From assembly GCA_023212695.1 (NCBI GenBank), contig JALCCG010000079.1, forward strand, positions 1-64,000: a stretch of 64,000 bases of DNA, read 5' to 3'. A program made the position numbers and the translations under genes. The DNA is from Sporisorium sorghi. Its lineage: Eukaryota; Basidiomycota; Ustilaginomycetes; Ustilaginales; Ustilaginaceae. This document shows, piece by piece, positions 49,838 through 59,849 of the stretch. The first letter of the stretch is position 1, and each line of letters starts with the position of its first letter. The notes below the pieces were generated by a model, which was not told the origin of the DNA, did no database searches, and worked only from the letters and a program-made list of their open reading frames with translations.

Positions 49838-51718
49838 TCACTGAGCCTCAGCACCATCATCGTCATCGTCGTCGTCATCATCATCATCACCACCGTCTTG
49901 ATCCGAGCTCGACTCGAAGAAGCCCATTACTGTAACCTGCTCTCCCTCCCCCTGCTCCTCATCCTCGTCATGTGAGCGCGTGACGCCGTCATCGACGCCT
50001 CTGCCGCCCCTGCCCTGGTACTCGGCCGGATCCCTGCGCTTGCGGCGTTTGCGCTCCCGCCGTTGCGTCTCTAGCGTCCGATGGATCCACTGCAGCTTGT
50101 CCGCGTGCGAAGTGCCGCACTCATCCGCGGGTGGCGCGGCTCGTGATGCTAGAATGTCGTAGTATACCTGTTCGGCCAAGTGCACAGCGGCGTCCGTGAG
50201 CCCGGAGATGGACGTTACTGGCTGGCGGTGCTTGGTGGATGGCGGTGGGAATGTGATGCTCGACAGGTTTGGAGAAACCGAGTCGGCAGATGAAAGGGGA
50301 ATGGGTTGACGGTATGTGAGCTGGAGCAGCGGTGGAGATGCTTCGGAGGGCAGGGCATCGTTCGTGAGGGCAATGACTCGGTCCAGGACAGGCTGGAGCA
50401 CCTGCTGCGCGGATCGCTGCGTGCCGTCGTCGGCAGATGCCTCGGTCTGCACGTAGTAGACGTATTGACCTTTGGGGCATGAAAACGTGCCTTCGCCCAT
50501 CACGAGCACCGTGACCGTGTTGGTGTTGTTGCCGACCGAGCCTGGTGGGAACACGACCAGGCCCGTTTCTGGTGGAAGGTCCATTGGCGGATCAGAAGTC
50601 TCTGATGCTTCGTTGCTACTGAACGGTGTAAAGCGGATAGGTCGATCGAGCACCAGCACCGCCCTATACATCACCCTCTGCCTCGCCTCGGACGCCAACC
50701 CTTCACCGCCAGCAACACCCAGCTGCAGCAGCACCTCGTCGCTCGACACAACATAATCCGCAGTCACGCCACTCTCCACCCCGTCAACATCAACCTCCCA
50801 CCTCCCACCCTCTCCGCGCCTCACCGACCCAATCCCATGCGCCAAGATAAACATCCCCCCTTTCACCGCCGACGCGCGGCAGTAGCCCTGCGCCAGCTCG
50901 CCCGCCCCGCCATACTGCCCGACCAGATACGCCGCATTGCCGTACCTGCCCACGCTCTGCATGTGGCTCTTCGCTCTCGCCATCGCCACCTCTGTGCTCT
51001 CCGTCGGCGTGGCGCACAGGCACACGCCGTACGCCACCGCGTCGACGAGATCGGGCGGCATCTTGTGCACGTCGGCCAGGTAGTCGACAAACGGCCGTTG
51101 CGCGGTGTGCGGGTTGCGCGCCAGGTCCGAGGGCCAGTCTTCGCCGCCGATGTACACGAGCAGCTTCATGAGTTTGCGCTTGGCGATGAGTGAGAGGGTC
51201 TTGGTCTTGAAGATGTCCTCTTTGCTTGCGGGGACGCTGGTCAACGTCGTCAACGTGCCGTCGGAGGTGGTCGAGGTGGATGCAACACAGGTGCGCTCGA
51301 GCAAGCGAAACGTAGCGTAGGACGAGACCTTGGATCGGATAAGGCAGTCGATCGACGGTCCTGTCGCAGGCAGCAAAGTGGGAGCGAGCGAGATAGCGTA
51401 GTGGCGGTCAAGAGACGCCAGCGACTCGGGCAGCTCCCAAGGCTCTCGTGTCGCCTGCTCGTCAGCCTTGCTCGAAGACGGGAAGCTGAGCTGGATGTCG
51501 TCGATGCGAGATGTTGAGCCCGAAGAGCTGCTCTGCATGTTCTGCGCCCATTTGAGCAGCTCGGACAGTGTCAAGCTGGCCCACTGATCCGCGTAGTAGT
51601 CGTTTTTGTCAATGTGGATCACCGACAGTCCAGCCGAGGCGAGGGCGGCTGACAGGATGCTTTGTGTCAAGCCGGTGCTGAAGATGGCCACGTCGTAGTG
51701 GGTCTGATCCAGCGACAT
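49838..51718 (-). CDS. MRS6: Rab escort protein (Rab geranylgeranyltransferase component A)
   Basis: 626 residues from ATG 51718, chosen because the family begins with a short lead before the dinucleotide-fold-like motif. It presents Rab GTPases to the prenyltransferase and delivers them to membranes. It belongs to the GDI/CHM superfamily: HYDVAIFSTGLTQSILSAALASAG, HIDKNDYYADQWASLTL, YAISLAPTLLPATGPSIDCLI, VPASKEDIFKTKTLSLIAKRKLMKLL, and the central AYLVGQYGGAGELAQGYCR with a GGMFILAHG strand. Length matches yeast Mrs6 (603) better than GDI (about 450). The C-terminal 60 residues are charged and end in an Asp run (11 D). It is divergent from AFG2, 294 bases apart. Confidence 0.92.
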   Translation of the reverse strand: MSLDQTHYDVAIFSTGLTQSILSAALASAGLSVIHIDKNDYYADQWASLTLSELLKWAQNMQSSSSGSTSRIDDIQLSFPSSSKADEQATREPWELPESLASLDRHYAISLAPTLLPATGPSIDCLIRSKVSSYATFRLLERTCVASTSTTSDGTLTTLTSVPASKEDIFKTKTLSLIAKRKLMKLLVYIGGEDWPSDLARNPHTAQRPFVDYLADVHKMPPDLVDAVAYGVCLCATPTESTEVAMARAKSHMQSVGRYGNAAYLVGQYGGAGELAQGYCRASAVKGGMFILAHGIGSVRRGEGGRWEVDVDGVESGVTADYVVSSDEVLLQLGVAGGEGLASEARQRVMYRAVLVLDRPIRFTPFSSNEASETSDPPMDLPPETGLVVFPPGSVGNNTNTVTVLVMGEGTFSCPKGQYVYYVQTEASADDGTQRSAQQVLQPVLDRVIALTNDALPSEASPPLLQLTYRQPIPLSSADSVSPNLSSITFPPPSTKHRQPVTSISGLTDAAVHLAEQVYYDILASRAAPPADECGTSHADKLQWIHRTLETQRRERKRRKRRDPAEYQGRGGRGVDDGVTRSHDEDEEQGEGEQVTVMGFFESSSDQDGGDDDDDDDDDDDGAEAQ

Positions 51719-52012
51719 TATTAGATGGCGGACCACCAGATCCGAGCTTGATCTTCCTCTTTGATGATGATGTTGATGATGGTCGAGGTAAGGTCGCACA
51801 AGGACGTTTCTTTCAGGGTCCAAAACCAAGCGCTATTCGAAGGCTTCTCCGAGATCCGAGCTTTAGATCGGCCTTGTACGACATGGGAAAAAAAAAAAAA
51901 AACAAAAACAAAAAAAAACAAAAAAAAACAAAAAAAAACAAAAAAAAAAGGAGTTTGTTTGTCTTGCACTCTTCTTCCTCACCAATACCTTCATCTTTGC
52001 CTCAATCTCATC
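51719..52012. promoter_or_regulatory. MRS6/AFG2 bidirectional promoter with A-rich decamers
   Basis: 294 bases. About 51888-51949 is nearly all A, with a C every ten bases (AAAAAAAACA units). Such poly(dA:dT) commonly excludes nucleosomes. No gene fits here. Confidence 0.6.
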
Positions 52013-54601
52013 ATGAGCGGCATCCTAGCACCGCCTGGAGAGCCAAAGCAGGCTGCGACTGCGAGTACCTCGGCCCAGGTTCGAGTCGTCGAGGCTGGCA
52101 CAGCAGCAAGCAGCTCCTCTCGTAGTAAAGTGCTGCTCCCCGTCGACATCATCCGCTCTTTGAAGCTTCAGACGGGCGATGCAGTGCTGATCATCGCGGA
52201 CAACTCTGACTCCAACGATCAGTTCATCGTGGGCACCGTATGGCCATCCTTCGCCCTGGAAGCTGGAACCACTCGCCTCCCCGTCGCCGCTCAGTTGCCC
52301 ACCGGTCTGCAGCCTGGCCAGACCGTCTCGATTCTTCCTCTCTACGCGACGCAGACCAAGAGCACGCTCAGAAAACCTCCCACAGCCGCCAACATCACGC
52401 TCGCTGTATCTGCAGAGCAGTCTGTCGCCTCTTCGACCTCACTGGCCAAGCTTGGCAAGTCCGACCGCCAGATGCTCACCGTCCACGCGAAAGAGTGTCT
52501 CACCGACCTCGAGTGCGTTGGTCTCGGTCAGCAGCTGTCGTTGACTTTTCAGGGAAGTCTGTATCATCTGTTGATCTCTGGCATCGTCGATGTGGATGGG
52601 CAGCAAGGATGGACCGTCTCGACTTACACGCGCAGCACGACACAGGTGTGCTTGGTGAGTCGCACTACGGACGTCTCCATCAGCACCTCTGCCCCTAACG
52701 CCGAGTCGAATAGAGCGCGAGATTTACCCGCCGAAAAGGCGCTCAGCAAACCCAAAGAAGATCCATACTCCAAGCTCGGCGGGCTGGATCGACAAATCGC
52801 CGAGATCAAGACCTTGATCGAGATGCCGCTCATGTCTCCCGAGATCTTTGTTCAGTACGGCCTCAAGCCGCCCAAAGGTGTCCTACTCTACGGTCCGCCA
52901 GGCACGGGGAAGACGTCGCTTGCACGTGCAGTTGCTGCTGCTACCGGCTCGTCCTATCTCACCATCAACGGGCCCGAGCTCTCATCCGCGTTTCACGGCG
53001 AGACCGAGTCCAAGCTCCGCAGCATCTTTCGAGAGGCTCGACGCAAAAGCCCGTGCATCATCATCATCGACGAGATCGACGCTCTGGCGCCCAGGAGAGA
53101 GGGCGGCACCGGCCAGGGTGCCAATGCGGACGGCGCGGGCGAGGTCGAGCGAAGGGTGGTGGCGCAACTGCTGACGCTGCTCGATGGGATGGAGGAGGTT
53201 GACGATGATCAAGGTGACGACGACGACGCGCAGCAAGACGATGAAGGCTCTGGACGCGATACAGAGGTGAAGCTCCAGCGGTCGAAACTCAAGGGGCCTG
53301 CTCGTGTCGTCGTTCTGGCTGCCACGAATCGGCCCAACGCCATCGACCCGGCCCTCCGACGCCCCGGCCGTTTGGACCGCGAGATCGAGATCGGCATCCC
53401 CACCGCCGCCGCTCGAGGCGAGATCATCCGCACGCTCATCCGATCTGTTCCGCACGATCTCACGCAACAGCAGATCGACGAGCTCGCCGCTCGCACCCAT
53501 GGCTATGTTGGGGCTGATCTCTCTGCGCTCGTTTGCGAGGCTGGCATGCGCGCTGTCCGTCGTACGTTTGCACGTCGTCAGTCCGAGTCCGACCAGCTCG
53601 AGGCCAGGATTCAGTCCATGTCACTCGACACCTCAACAAGTGCCAGCAAGAGTAACGCTATCGAGACGACGCTCGACAAGGTGACCGCCGCCGACCTACA
53701 CGCAGCTCTATCGCTCGTCCGACCCTCAGCGATGCGCGAGATCTTCCTCGAGCCACCCAAGGTGTACTGGTCCGACATCGCCGGCTCCTCCACACCGTCT
53801 ACCGGTGGTTCTGGAGCGCTGTCGACCAAGTCAGTCCAATCGCAAGTCCGTGAGCTCGTCGAGTGGCCCATCAAGCACGCCGCTGCCTTTGCACGATTAG
53901 GCGTCTCCCCGCCACGCGGTGTGCTGCTCTACGGCCCGCCCGGCTGCTCCAAAACCCTCATCGCACGTGCGCTCGCCACCGAGTCCGGACTCAACTTTCT
54001 CGCCGTCAAAGGCCCCGAACTCTACTCCAAGTACGTCGGCGAATCAGAACGCGCCATCCGCGACACCTTCAGGAAAGCACGAGCAGCCGCGCCCAGCATC
54101 GTCTTCTTCGACGAGATCGACGCGCTCTCTTGCAGCCGCGACGCAGAAGCTGACGCGCTCAACAGCCGCATCATTGCAACACTGCTCAACGAGATGGACG
54201 GCATCGAGGCCATGTCCGATGTCGTTGTGATCGGTGCCACCAACAGGCCGCAGACGCTGGATCCGGCACTGCTGAGGCCCGGTAGGCTCGATAGGCTCGT
54301 GTACGTGGGCCCGCCGGATGAGGCGGCGAGGCGGGAGATCTTGCGGACGAGGATGAAGAAGATGGCGGTCAGCGTGGATGGGGTTGATTTGGACAGGCTA
54401 GGGCAGCTGACGGAAGGGTGTTCAGGGGCTGAAGTTGTGTCGGTGTGTCAGGAGGCCGGGTTGTTGGCGATGGATGAGGATTTGGAGTGCGAAGTGGTAG
54501 AGCAAAGGCACTTCGAGAGTGCGGCGTTGTCGGTCAAGCGTCGGATTACGTCGCTTATGATTCGGGAGTATGAGAGCTGGCGCGATACGTTGGTGGTCTA
54601 A
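52013..54601 (+). CDS. AFG2: AAA+ ATPase Afg2/Drg1 (SPATA5-type)
   Basis: 862 residues from ATG 52013; earlier in-frame ATGs lie in the poly-Lys-coding promoter tract and are rejected. The N-terminal Cdc48-like N domain spans about 30-250 (VDIIRSLKLQTGDAVLI). Two AAA modules follow. D1 has Walker A GPPGTGKTSL (about 294-303) and Walker B IIIIDEIDAL (about 350). D2 has GPPGCSKTLIARAL (about 641-654), the Cys-Ser variant typical of Afg2, and IVFFDEIDAL (about 697). Arg fingers sit in RRPGRLDREIEIG and LRPGRLDRLVYVG. An acidic insert (DDDQGDDDDAQQDDEGS, about 400-420) interrupts D1. In yeast the hexamer releases Rlp24 from pre-60S particles in the cytoplasm. Motifs are intact, so it should be active. 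Confidence 0.94.
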   Translation: MSGILAPPGEPKQAATASTSAQVRVVEAGTAASSSSRSKVLLPVDIIRSLKLQTGDAVLIIADNSDSNDQFIVGTVWPSFALEAGTTRLPVAAQLPTGLQPGQTVSILPLYATQTKSTLRKPPTAANITLAVSAEQSVASSTSLAKLGKSDRQMLTVHAKECLTDLECVGLGQQLSLTFQGSLYHLLISGIVDVDGQQGWTVSTYTRSTTQVCLVSRTTDVSISTSAPNAESNRARDLPAEKALSKPKEDPYSKLGGLDRQIAEIKTLIEMPLMSPEIFVQYGLKPPKGVLLYGPPGTGKTSLARAVAAATGSSYLTINGPELSSAFHGETESKLRSIFREARRKSPCIIIIDEIDALAPRREGGTGQGANADGAGEVERRVVAQLLTLLDGMEEVDDDQGDDDDAQQDDEGSGRDTEVKLQRSKLKGPARVVVLAATNRPNAIDPALRRPGRLDREIEIGIPTAAARGEIIRTLIRSVPHDLTQQQIDELAARTHGYVGADLSALVCEAGMRAVRRTFARRQSESDQLEARIQSMSLDTSTSASKSNAIETTLDKVTAADLHAALSLVRPSAMREIFLEPPKVYWSDIAGSSTPSTGGSGALSTKSVQSQVRELVEWPIKHAAAFARLGVSPPRGVLLYGPPGCSKTLIARALATESGLNFLAVKGPELYSKYVGESERAIRDTFRKARAAAPSIVFFDEIDALSCSRDAEADALNSRIIATLLNEMDGIEAMSDVVVIGATNRPQTLDPALLRPGRLDRLVYVGPPDEAARREILRTRMKKMAVSVDGVDLDRLGQLTEGCSGAEVVSVCQEAGLLAMDEDLECEVVEQRHFESAALSVKRRITSLMIREYESWRDTLVV

Positions 54602-54820
54602 GCAAAAGCTCATTCGCATCCGGCCTGCTCAGCACTACTTTCTGCAACAATCCATTCATCTGCGATCACAAGGGTTTTTGACTGCGATGGAACGTGATTG
54701 ATCAACCATGACTAAACGAAAGAAAGACACCGAGTGGGAAAAGTTGGGAGAATGCAACAGGTAACTGCGATTAAGACCATGACGAGAGAAAGGGGTCAGA
54801 CCTATGCGGTGAGGAGGGCT

Positions 54821-55201
54821 CTAGTTGTCACCGTACGTCGCAATCTTGTTGTAGTACAGCACGGAACAGTACGACTCTTCGATCTTGCTCGCCACCAGCT
54901 GGCTGAACACGGTGATGTAGAACAGCACAAACGACGAGGCGAACAGCCACCACGCAGCTCGCATCACGGCGCGCGAGTACTCGTGCGTCCAAGCCGGAAG
55001 GATCGACTTGGACTTTTCCAGCAGCTGCGCCTTCTCCGGGTCCTGCTTCTTGGGCTTGGGCGGCGGGTAGAGTTGCGCAGGCAAGTGCACAACAATGACG
55101 TAGATGAGCGCGGTCGAGAGCAATCCGATGAGCAGCTGCATGAAGATGAGCCAGGACGAGCGGCCGAGCGGGTGTCGACTGGGTGCTGGGCGACCGACCA
55201 T
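54821..55201 (-). CDS. Small two-pass membrane protein, unknown
   Basis: 126 residues from ATG 55201. Two membrane segments lie at about 16-40 (LIFMQLLIGLLSTALIYVIVV) and 83-108 (AAWWLFASSFVLFYITVFSQLV). Between them is a basic, Pro-rich loop (PPPKPKKQDPEKAQLLEKSKS). The tail ESYCSVLYYNKIATYGDN is well ordered. I do not recognise the family. Sequence just upstream (CLSRAVQDCIRD-like, after a possible CAG acceptor) is also in frame, so a first exon may be missing. The gene is shared-promoter with the cutinase gene. Confidence 0.65.
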   Translation of the reverse strand: MVGRPAPSRHPLGRSSWLIFMQLLIGLLSTALIYVIVVHLPAQLYPPPKPKKQDPEKAQLLEKSKSILPAWTHEYSRAVMRAAWWLFASSFVLFYITVFSQLVASKIEESYCSVLYYNKIATYGDN

Positions 55202-55883
55202 GTCTCGGATGCAGTCCTGGACAGCTCGAGGCGAAAGGCGAGACCGAGCACAAAAGAAAAGAAAAAGAGAAAAACAGCAAACAGAACCAACCATGGCGAT
55301 TTTCTGAACCCTCAACAATGGCCGGCTGTGCAAAGAGAAAGAGCAAGTATGGGGGGGGGGGGGGGTTCTGGGTTTGGCGCCTGCAAAGCAGTGTGTGTCC
55401 AGATACAGTGGTAGGGAGGTCAGCACATCTGTCTCTCTTTTTTTTTTTTTTTTTAATGCCGTACGATCTGGCGTTTGTTTGCTGCTCCGAGACGCACATC
55501 GATATGCTTTGCCGTTCAGCGAGGCCGAGCGTTTTGCGGAAAGCTTTGCAGAGCACATTGAACGAGGCGTGAGAATGGATTGAAAGACGGATCGTTGCTG
55601 TGAACACATTTCGTGCGAAGACCTGTACTGTGCCTCCACAGTGCCTCCTGTTTGTCCTTGCTTGAAACTTTCTTCCAAACCAGAGCCTTCCTTACCTCGC
55701 TGTTGCCTCCCGTCACCATCATCCGCGCACACCTCAAGCTTCCTTCGACTCCAACCCCCTCTCCGTAGCAGCTTCCATTGGTCCTGCTTTCCATACTTAC
55801 TGCCACCATCAGCAGCTCGTTCGGATCAATCAAAAGTAGCAAGTACCTTTCGTACGGCGTCAAAGCGCACATCAAGTAGCACA
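55202..55883. promoter_or_regulatory. Divergent region with G15 and T17 runs
   Basis: 682 bases between two divergent starts. It contains 15 G's (55351-55365) and 17 T's (about 55438-55454). No gene is visible. It is the likely promoter region for both neighbours. Confidence 0.5.
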
Positions 55884-56828
55884 ATGCACCTAGCCGGATT
55901 CCTCAAGACAGTCGCAGCCGCAACGCTGCTGCTCGCCGGCTCGAGCTCGGCCATTAGCCTGCCACAGTCTTCCAACGACAAGTACACTCGGCTCGCCAAG
56001 CGTGCGGCATCTGGAGACCTTTCGTCGTCGTCCTTGGTCAACCCGACGTGGATGCATCTCGCCAAGCGCGAGTCTCTGCCTGATGTCTCTGAGGCGCTCT
56101 CATTGCTCGAGTCGATCGTTCCTGGTCTCAACGTCACGTCGTTGAGGGGTGATCAAAGTCTCCACTACTCGCTTGCTGGCATCCCCATCAACAACACGGC
56201 CAGTCTCAACCAGACCGAGATCGATCGTGCGCGCAACTGCCCCTCGATCGAGTTCATCACCACCCGAGGTGCCAACGACTCGTTCACAGACGGATACTGG
56301 CTCAAGGAGATGGCCCGCCAAGTCATGGCTCGTCTGCCCAACGGCACAACAAGGAGGACCGAGACCAACTACGACTCGAACATCGGCATCGATTTCACCT
56401 CGCAGATCAACGCTGCCACCGACGGCAGCTGGTGGGCCGCCAACTACACGACGCTTCTCGCTCAGAGCTGCCCGAACACCACCATCATCATGATGGCCTA
56501 CTCGCTAGGTGCTGCTGCCAACGTCGTCGCCAGCACGCGTCCTCGCTTCCCGACGAGTCGTATCAGTGCTGCTGTGTACTGGGGCTCTCCGCTTCGCAGT
56601 CCTGGTCGTCCGCAGAACCGAGGAGACGCGATCTCCGCCCTTGGTCAGGACGGGCTGTTGGGTTATCGCACCCCACGAGGCATGGAGCCTGTGGTGCGCG
56701 ACTACTGCGTCAAAGACGACATCATTTGCACCAACTGGGGGTCTTTGACTTCGCATTTGTCCTACGCAAACTCGACCATCCAGGACGAGACGGTCGAATT
56801 CCTCGTCCGGTCTGCCCTCGCGGCCTGA
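55884..56828 (+). CDS. Secreted cutinase-family (CE5) esterase
   Basis: 314 residues from ATG 55884. A signal peptide lies at 1-23 (VAAATLLLAGSSSA core). A leader with a KR pair (LAKRAASG) at about 38 could be a Kex2 site. The mature domain carries the cutinase layout: the strand IEFITTRGAND, YTTLLAQSCPNTTIIMMAYSLGAAAN with nucleophile Ser207 (AYSLG where most cutinases have GYSQG), the YC-x-KDDIIC block with catalytic Asp279 between Cys275 and Cys282, and His291 in SHLSY. Known members hydrolyse plant cutin, acetylxylan or short polyesters. The variant elbow (Ala for Gly, Leu for Gln) may alter substrate range. Many NxT/S sites suggest glycosylation. Complete and intronless. Confidence 0.88.
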   Translation: MHLAGFLKTVAAATLLLAGSSSAISLPQSSNDKYTRLAKRAASGDLSSSSLVNPTWMHLAKRESLPDVSEALSLLESIVPGLNVTSLRGDQSLHYSLAGIPINNTASLNQTEIDRARNCPSIEFITTRGANDSFTDGYWLKEMARQVMARLPNGTTRRTETNYDSNIGIDFTSQINAATDGSWWAANYTTLLAQSCPNTTIIMMAYSLGAAANVVASTRPRFPTSRISAAVYWGSPLRSPGRPQNRGDAISALGQDGLLGYRTPRGMEPVVRDYCVKDDIICTNWGSLTSHLSYANSTIQDETVEFLVRSALAA

Positions 56829-57028
56829 TCTCTCTGCACGTCCAGCAGCTATTCTCTTTCGTGTCCGCATTCGTCTCATGTTAACTTTGTCACCGTCTTT
56901 AATCTCAGAACTGGTTTGCCCGTTCCTTTTCAGAAAGCGTGAACTAGAAACTCGGCGAAGAAGATACACTTGAACAATTAACATTAAACCCGGTGACAGT
57001 TCTAAAGAGAGTGACGATTACAGTGATC

Positions 57029-59849
57029 TTAGAAGTCGAAGCGCATGAAGACTGGGCTGAGCAAGTTCGGATAGAAGATGTGTCCGAACACCGTGATGGC
57101 CAGAAGAGGTTGATGCCGTAGATGCAGAACTCCTGGCTGAGGAGGTTGGTGCCGAACAGGAGCATGACAGCGACGAAGCTGAACATGACCAGGTAGCAGT
57201 GCCAGTATCGGCTGAGGATCTCCTTGACCTCGTCGAGCAGGCTCGTCTCCTGCACGTCCTTCTGCGTGGCAGCCCAGGTCATGTTGTACTCGATCGGGTG
57301 CGCCAGGATAGCGAGGAGGATGTGGTAAGGCAGACCCGAGACGAAGACGATCATGGGCCAGAAGTAGACGAACTGCCTCTTGACCACGTACAGGAACCCC
57401 TTCTGCTTGCTCCTCAGGAAGCACAGCAGCCTAGCAGCGGTACCACCGGCCGAGAAGACGACGAGAATCGAGAGCCAGATCCTGAACGAGTCGACAATGT
57501 ACTACCCCGTCTGGTTCTCGTAAAGACCGACAATGATGAACATGGCGACGGCGAAGGGGAAGCTCATGGCAAGCGCGTAGTAGCTGAACATGTACGACGA
57601 GACGGTGATCTTCTGGGCGAGACTGCATTTGTCGCTAGTCAGGAACTTGACGAACAGCGGCGTGAGCGGGGCCCTTGGTCAACCACTGGCTCAGAGGCTG
57701 CAGAATGATCTCGGAGCAGCCAAAGGCGTACTTCTGCCAACGATTCAGCTCGTCCGAGGGCGTCAGCGAGACACCTTCGAGGTAGCCGAGGTTCGAGTAG
57801 GCTGCCCAGCGCACGACGTAGCCTTGAAGCTGAAGACGGAGCGACATGTCGAAGTCTTCCGAGACCGAGTTTTCCGACCAGGTCATCAGCTGGCCCGTCT
57901 TGGGGTCGCGTTCGGAAACCTGCAGAAGGGCAGAGGTACGGATGTAGGCGTTGTGTCCGACGAAGGGAGCAGTAGCACCGCAGGCAACAAGCCAACTAAT
58001 CGAAAAATTCACGACGTCGGTGAAGAAGCCCATCATGCTCTCGAAAAAGTGGTCGGCGACGTACATGACACCGGAGCGGTGCTGGAGAATGGCCACTTCG
58101 GGGCAGGTCTCCATCTCGCTGGCAGCGTCGAGGAAGGCATCAACGGGGATACGGGTGTCGCAGTCGATGAGGAAAATGTAGTCTCCGAGACGCACATCTC
58201 CCTCTGCCTGAGCTCTGCCGTCGCGAGCCTGCAATGCCATCTCGAGCGCCTCGTCGTAGGTCTGGGCACGTCCGCCGTCCAACAGCTGCTGGACGTCGTA
58301 GCTAAAGTCGAGCACGAAGGTTCATGTTGGACGCCTTCTTGAAACGGCCGGCACGCACGAAGCCGTTGTGACCGTGACCGGGACGCGAGACCCAGCCGCA
58401 GCCGTGAGTCGCGTAGAACTCCTTGCGTGCCTGCTGCTCCTCTTCGTCGATCAGCTGCATGCCGTCCTCGCAGACAAGGATGTTGGCCTTGCCGCCTTGC
58501 AGTTCGTACTTCTTCATGGCCTTCTTCATGTCGAGGATGGTAGGGGCAATGACACCCTCGAGCGACTCCCTGTAGACGGGGACCTGGATCGTGATCGAAG
58601 GCAGCTGGACGTCGATGGGCAGCGGCACCGGCTTCTCGCCCGAGTAATACAGCGAGTTCTTCTTCATGTTGCCGTAGGGCATCAGGATCTGGGCGAGACA
58701 TCCAAAGATGTTGTCCGTGAAGAACTGAGTGAGCATCATGAGTAAGGGAATCGCCAGCAGAGGAATGAGGTAGATGTAGTTGTTGAGCTCGACCGCCGTC
58801 ACAAGGATGCTGCGCATGAAAATGCCGCTGAAGAGGAGGTTAAGACCGAGACTGAGGCCCGTGAGAAGCGGAGCCAGCAAGTAGATGGGTCGCTTGGCGG
58901 TGGTCAGCTCGGGGGCCAAGCCTTCCTCCATGGCTTCAGCACCGGCTGCTTGCTTTTCCGAGAAGGTCTGGTGCTTCTCGTTGAAGCTGCTAGCCTGCGA
59001 CGGAGAAGGCCTGTGACCGCTAAAGCTGAAGTCGGATGCCTTGCCGTGACCCAAGTCGGAACGCGAGGCGAGCGAGGGCAGACGCGTCTGCGAGGAAGCG
59101 GCCGAGTTGGCGACGCTGTTGGTCCTCGAGTGGCCGGATCCGTAGATGGAACCCTTGCCAGCGCTGTACTGCACCAGGCTTTCGATGTAGCTGTCCCTTC
59201 GGAGCGACTCAAAGTAGTCGAGCACCGAGTTCTGGAAGTTGGCAGCCGCATCCATGAGATCCTTGCCATCTTCGGTCCAGACGACCATGATGGCCTCGGC
59301 CTGGATGAAGGCAGCACCCTGGCCTTTGCGACACGACCAGGGACTGTCGAGGTTCTTGACGACCTGTACACGCTGTTGCGGTGTGAGGATCAGCTCGGTC
59401 TGACCAGGTCGAAGCGTCGAAAGTGCCGAGTCGATGATCTCGGAAGAGACAATGATTGCAGCTTCGCAACGAAGCTTCTTGATGCTCTGCATGGCCACAC
59501 CACGGTAGGCGTCCATGGGATAAGCGGCGTAGACGTTGTCGTGAGCACGCAGAAAGATGCCGTCTTCACCGCTGTCCTCGCGGACCAGGTTGACTCGGCG
59601 TGCCTTGAGGTACATGGATTCGGCGATCTGTTGTGCCAAGTGGAATTGAAGCGTGCCCTGCTGCTCTGGCGATTCCGCGCCAGATGACTGGATGTTGGTG
59701 TGGTGGTCTGCGTAGGTAGCAGAAAGACCATCTGCGGGGGAAGCGGTGTCGCTCAGCCTCCTACCAGCTGCGAACGTGGACGACGAGATGGGGTGGAAGG
59801 CCTGTGTCGCCTGGGTCATGAGACCACTGCGCGAGAAGTTGGAAGCCAT
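57029..59849 (-). pseudogene. Type-2 glycosyltransferase (ZtGT2-like), disrupted
   Basis: About 940 codons, beginning at ATG 59849. The N-terminal 300 residues are regulatory-like. Then come two membrane segments (IYLLAPLLTGLSLGLNLLF; NNYIYLIPLLAIPLLMMLTQFF), the GT2 catalytic domain with ITIQVPVYRESL, the DCDTR metal motif (about 58155), WSENSVSEDFDMSLRLQLQ (catalytic Asp) and RWQKYAFGCSE (about 57720), then C-terminal membrane segments. It resembles fungal ZtGT2-type glycosyltransferases needed for hyphal growth on surfaces. Four lesions: an extra C in AACCTTC (about 58318), an extra C in GGCCCCG (about 57668), TAG (57501-57503) where the family has Tyr or Trp, and a missing C in CTCTTC-TGG (about 57102). 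Frames resume correctly each time, so this is recent decay or uncorrected sequence. Confidence 0.8.

Noticed and set aside
51761..52012. In-frame N-terminal extension of AFG2 (poly-Lys)
   Set aside because: It runs through the A-rich promoter tract and overlaps the MRS6 leader; the start at 52013 fits the family.
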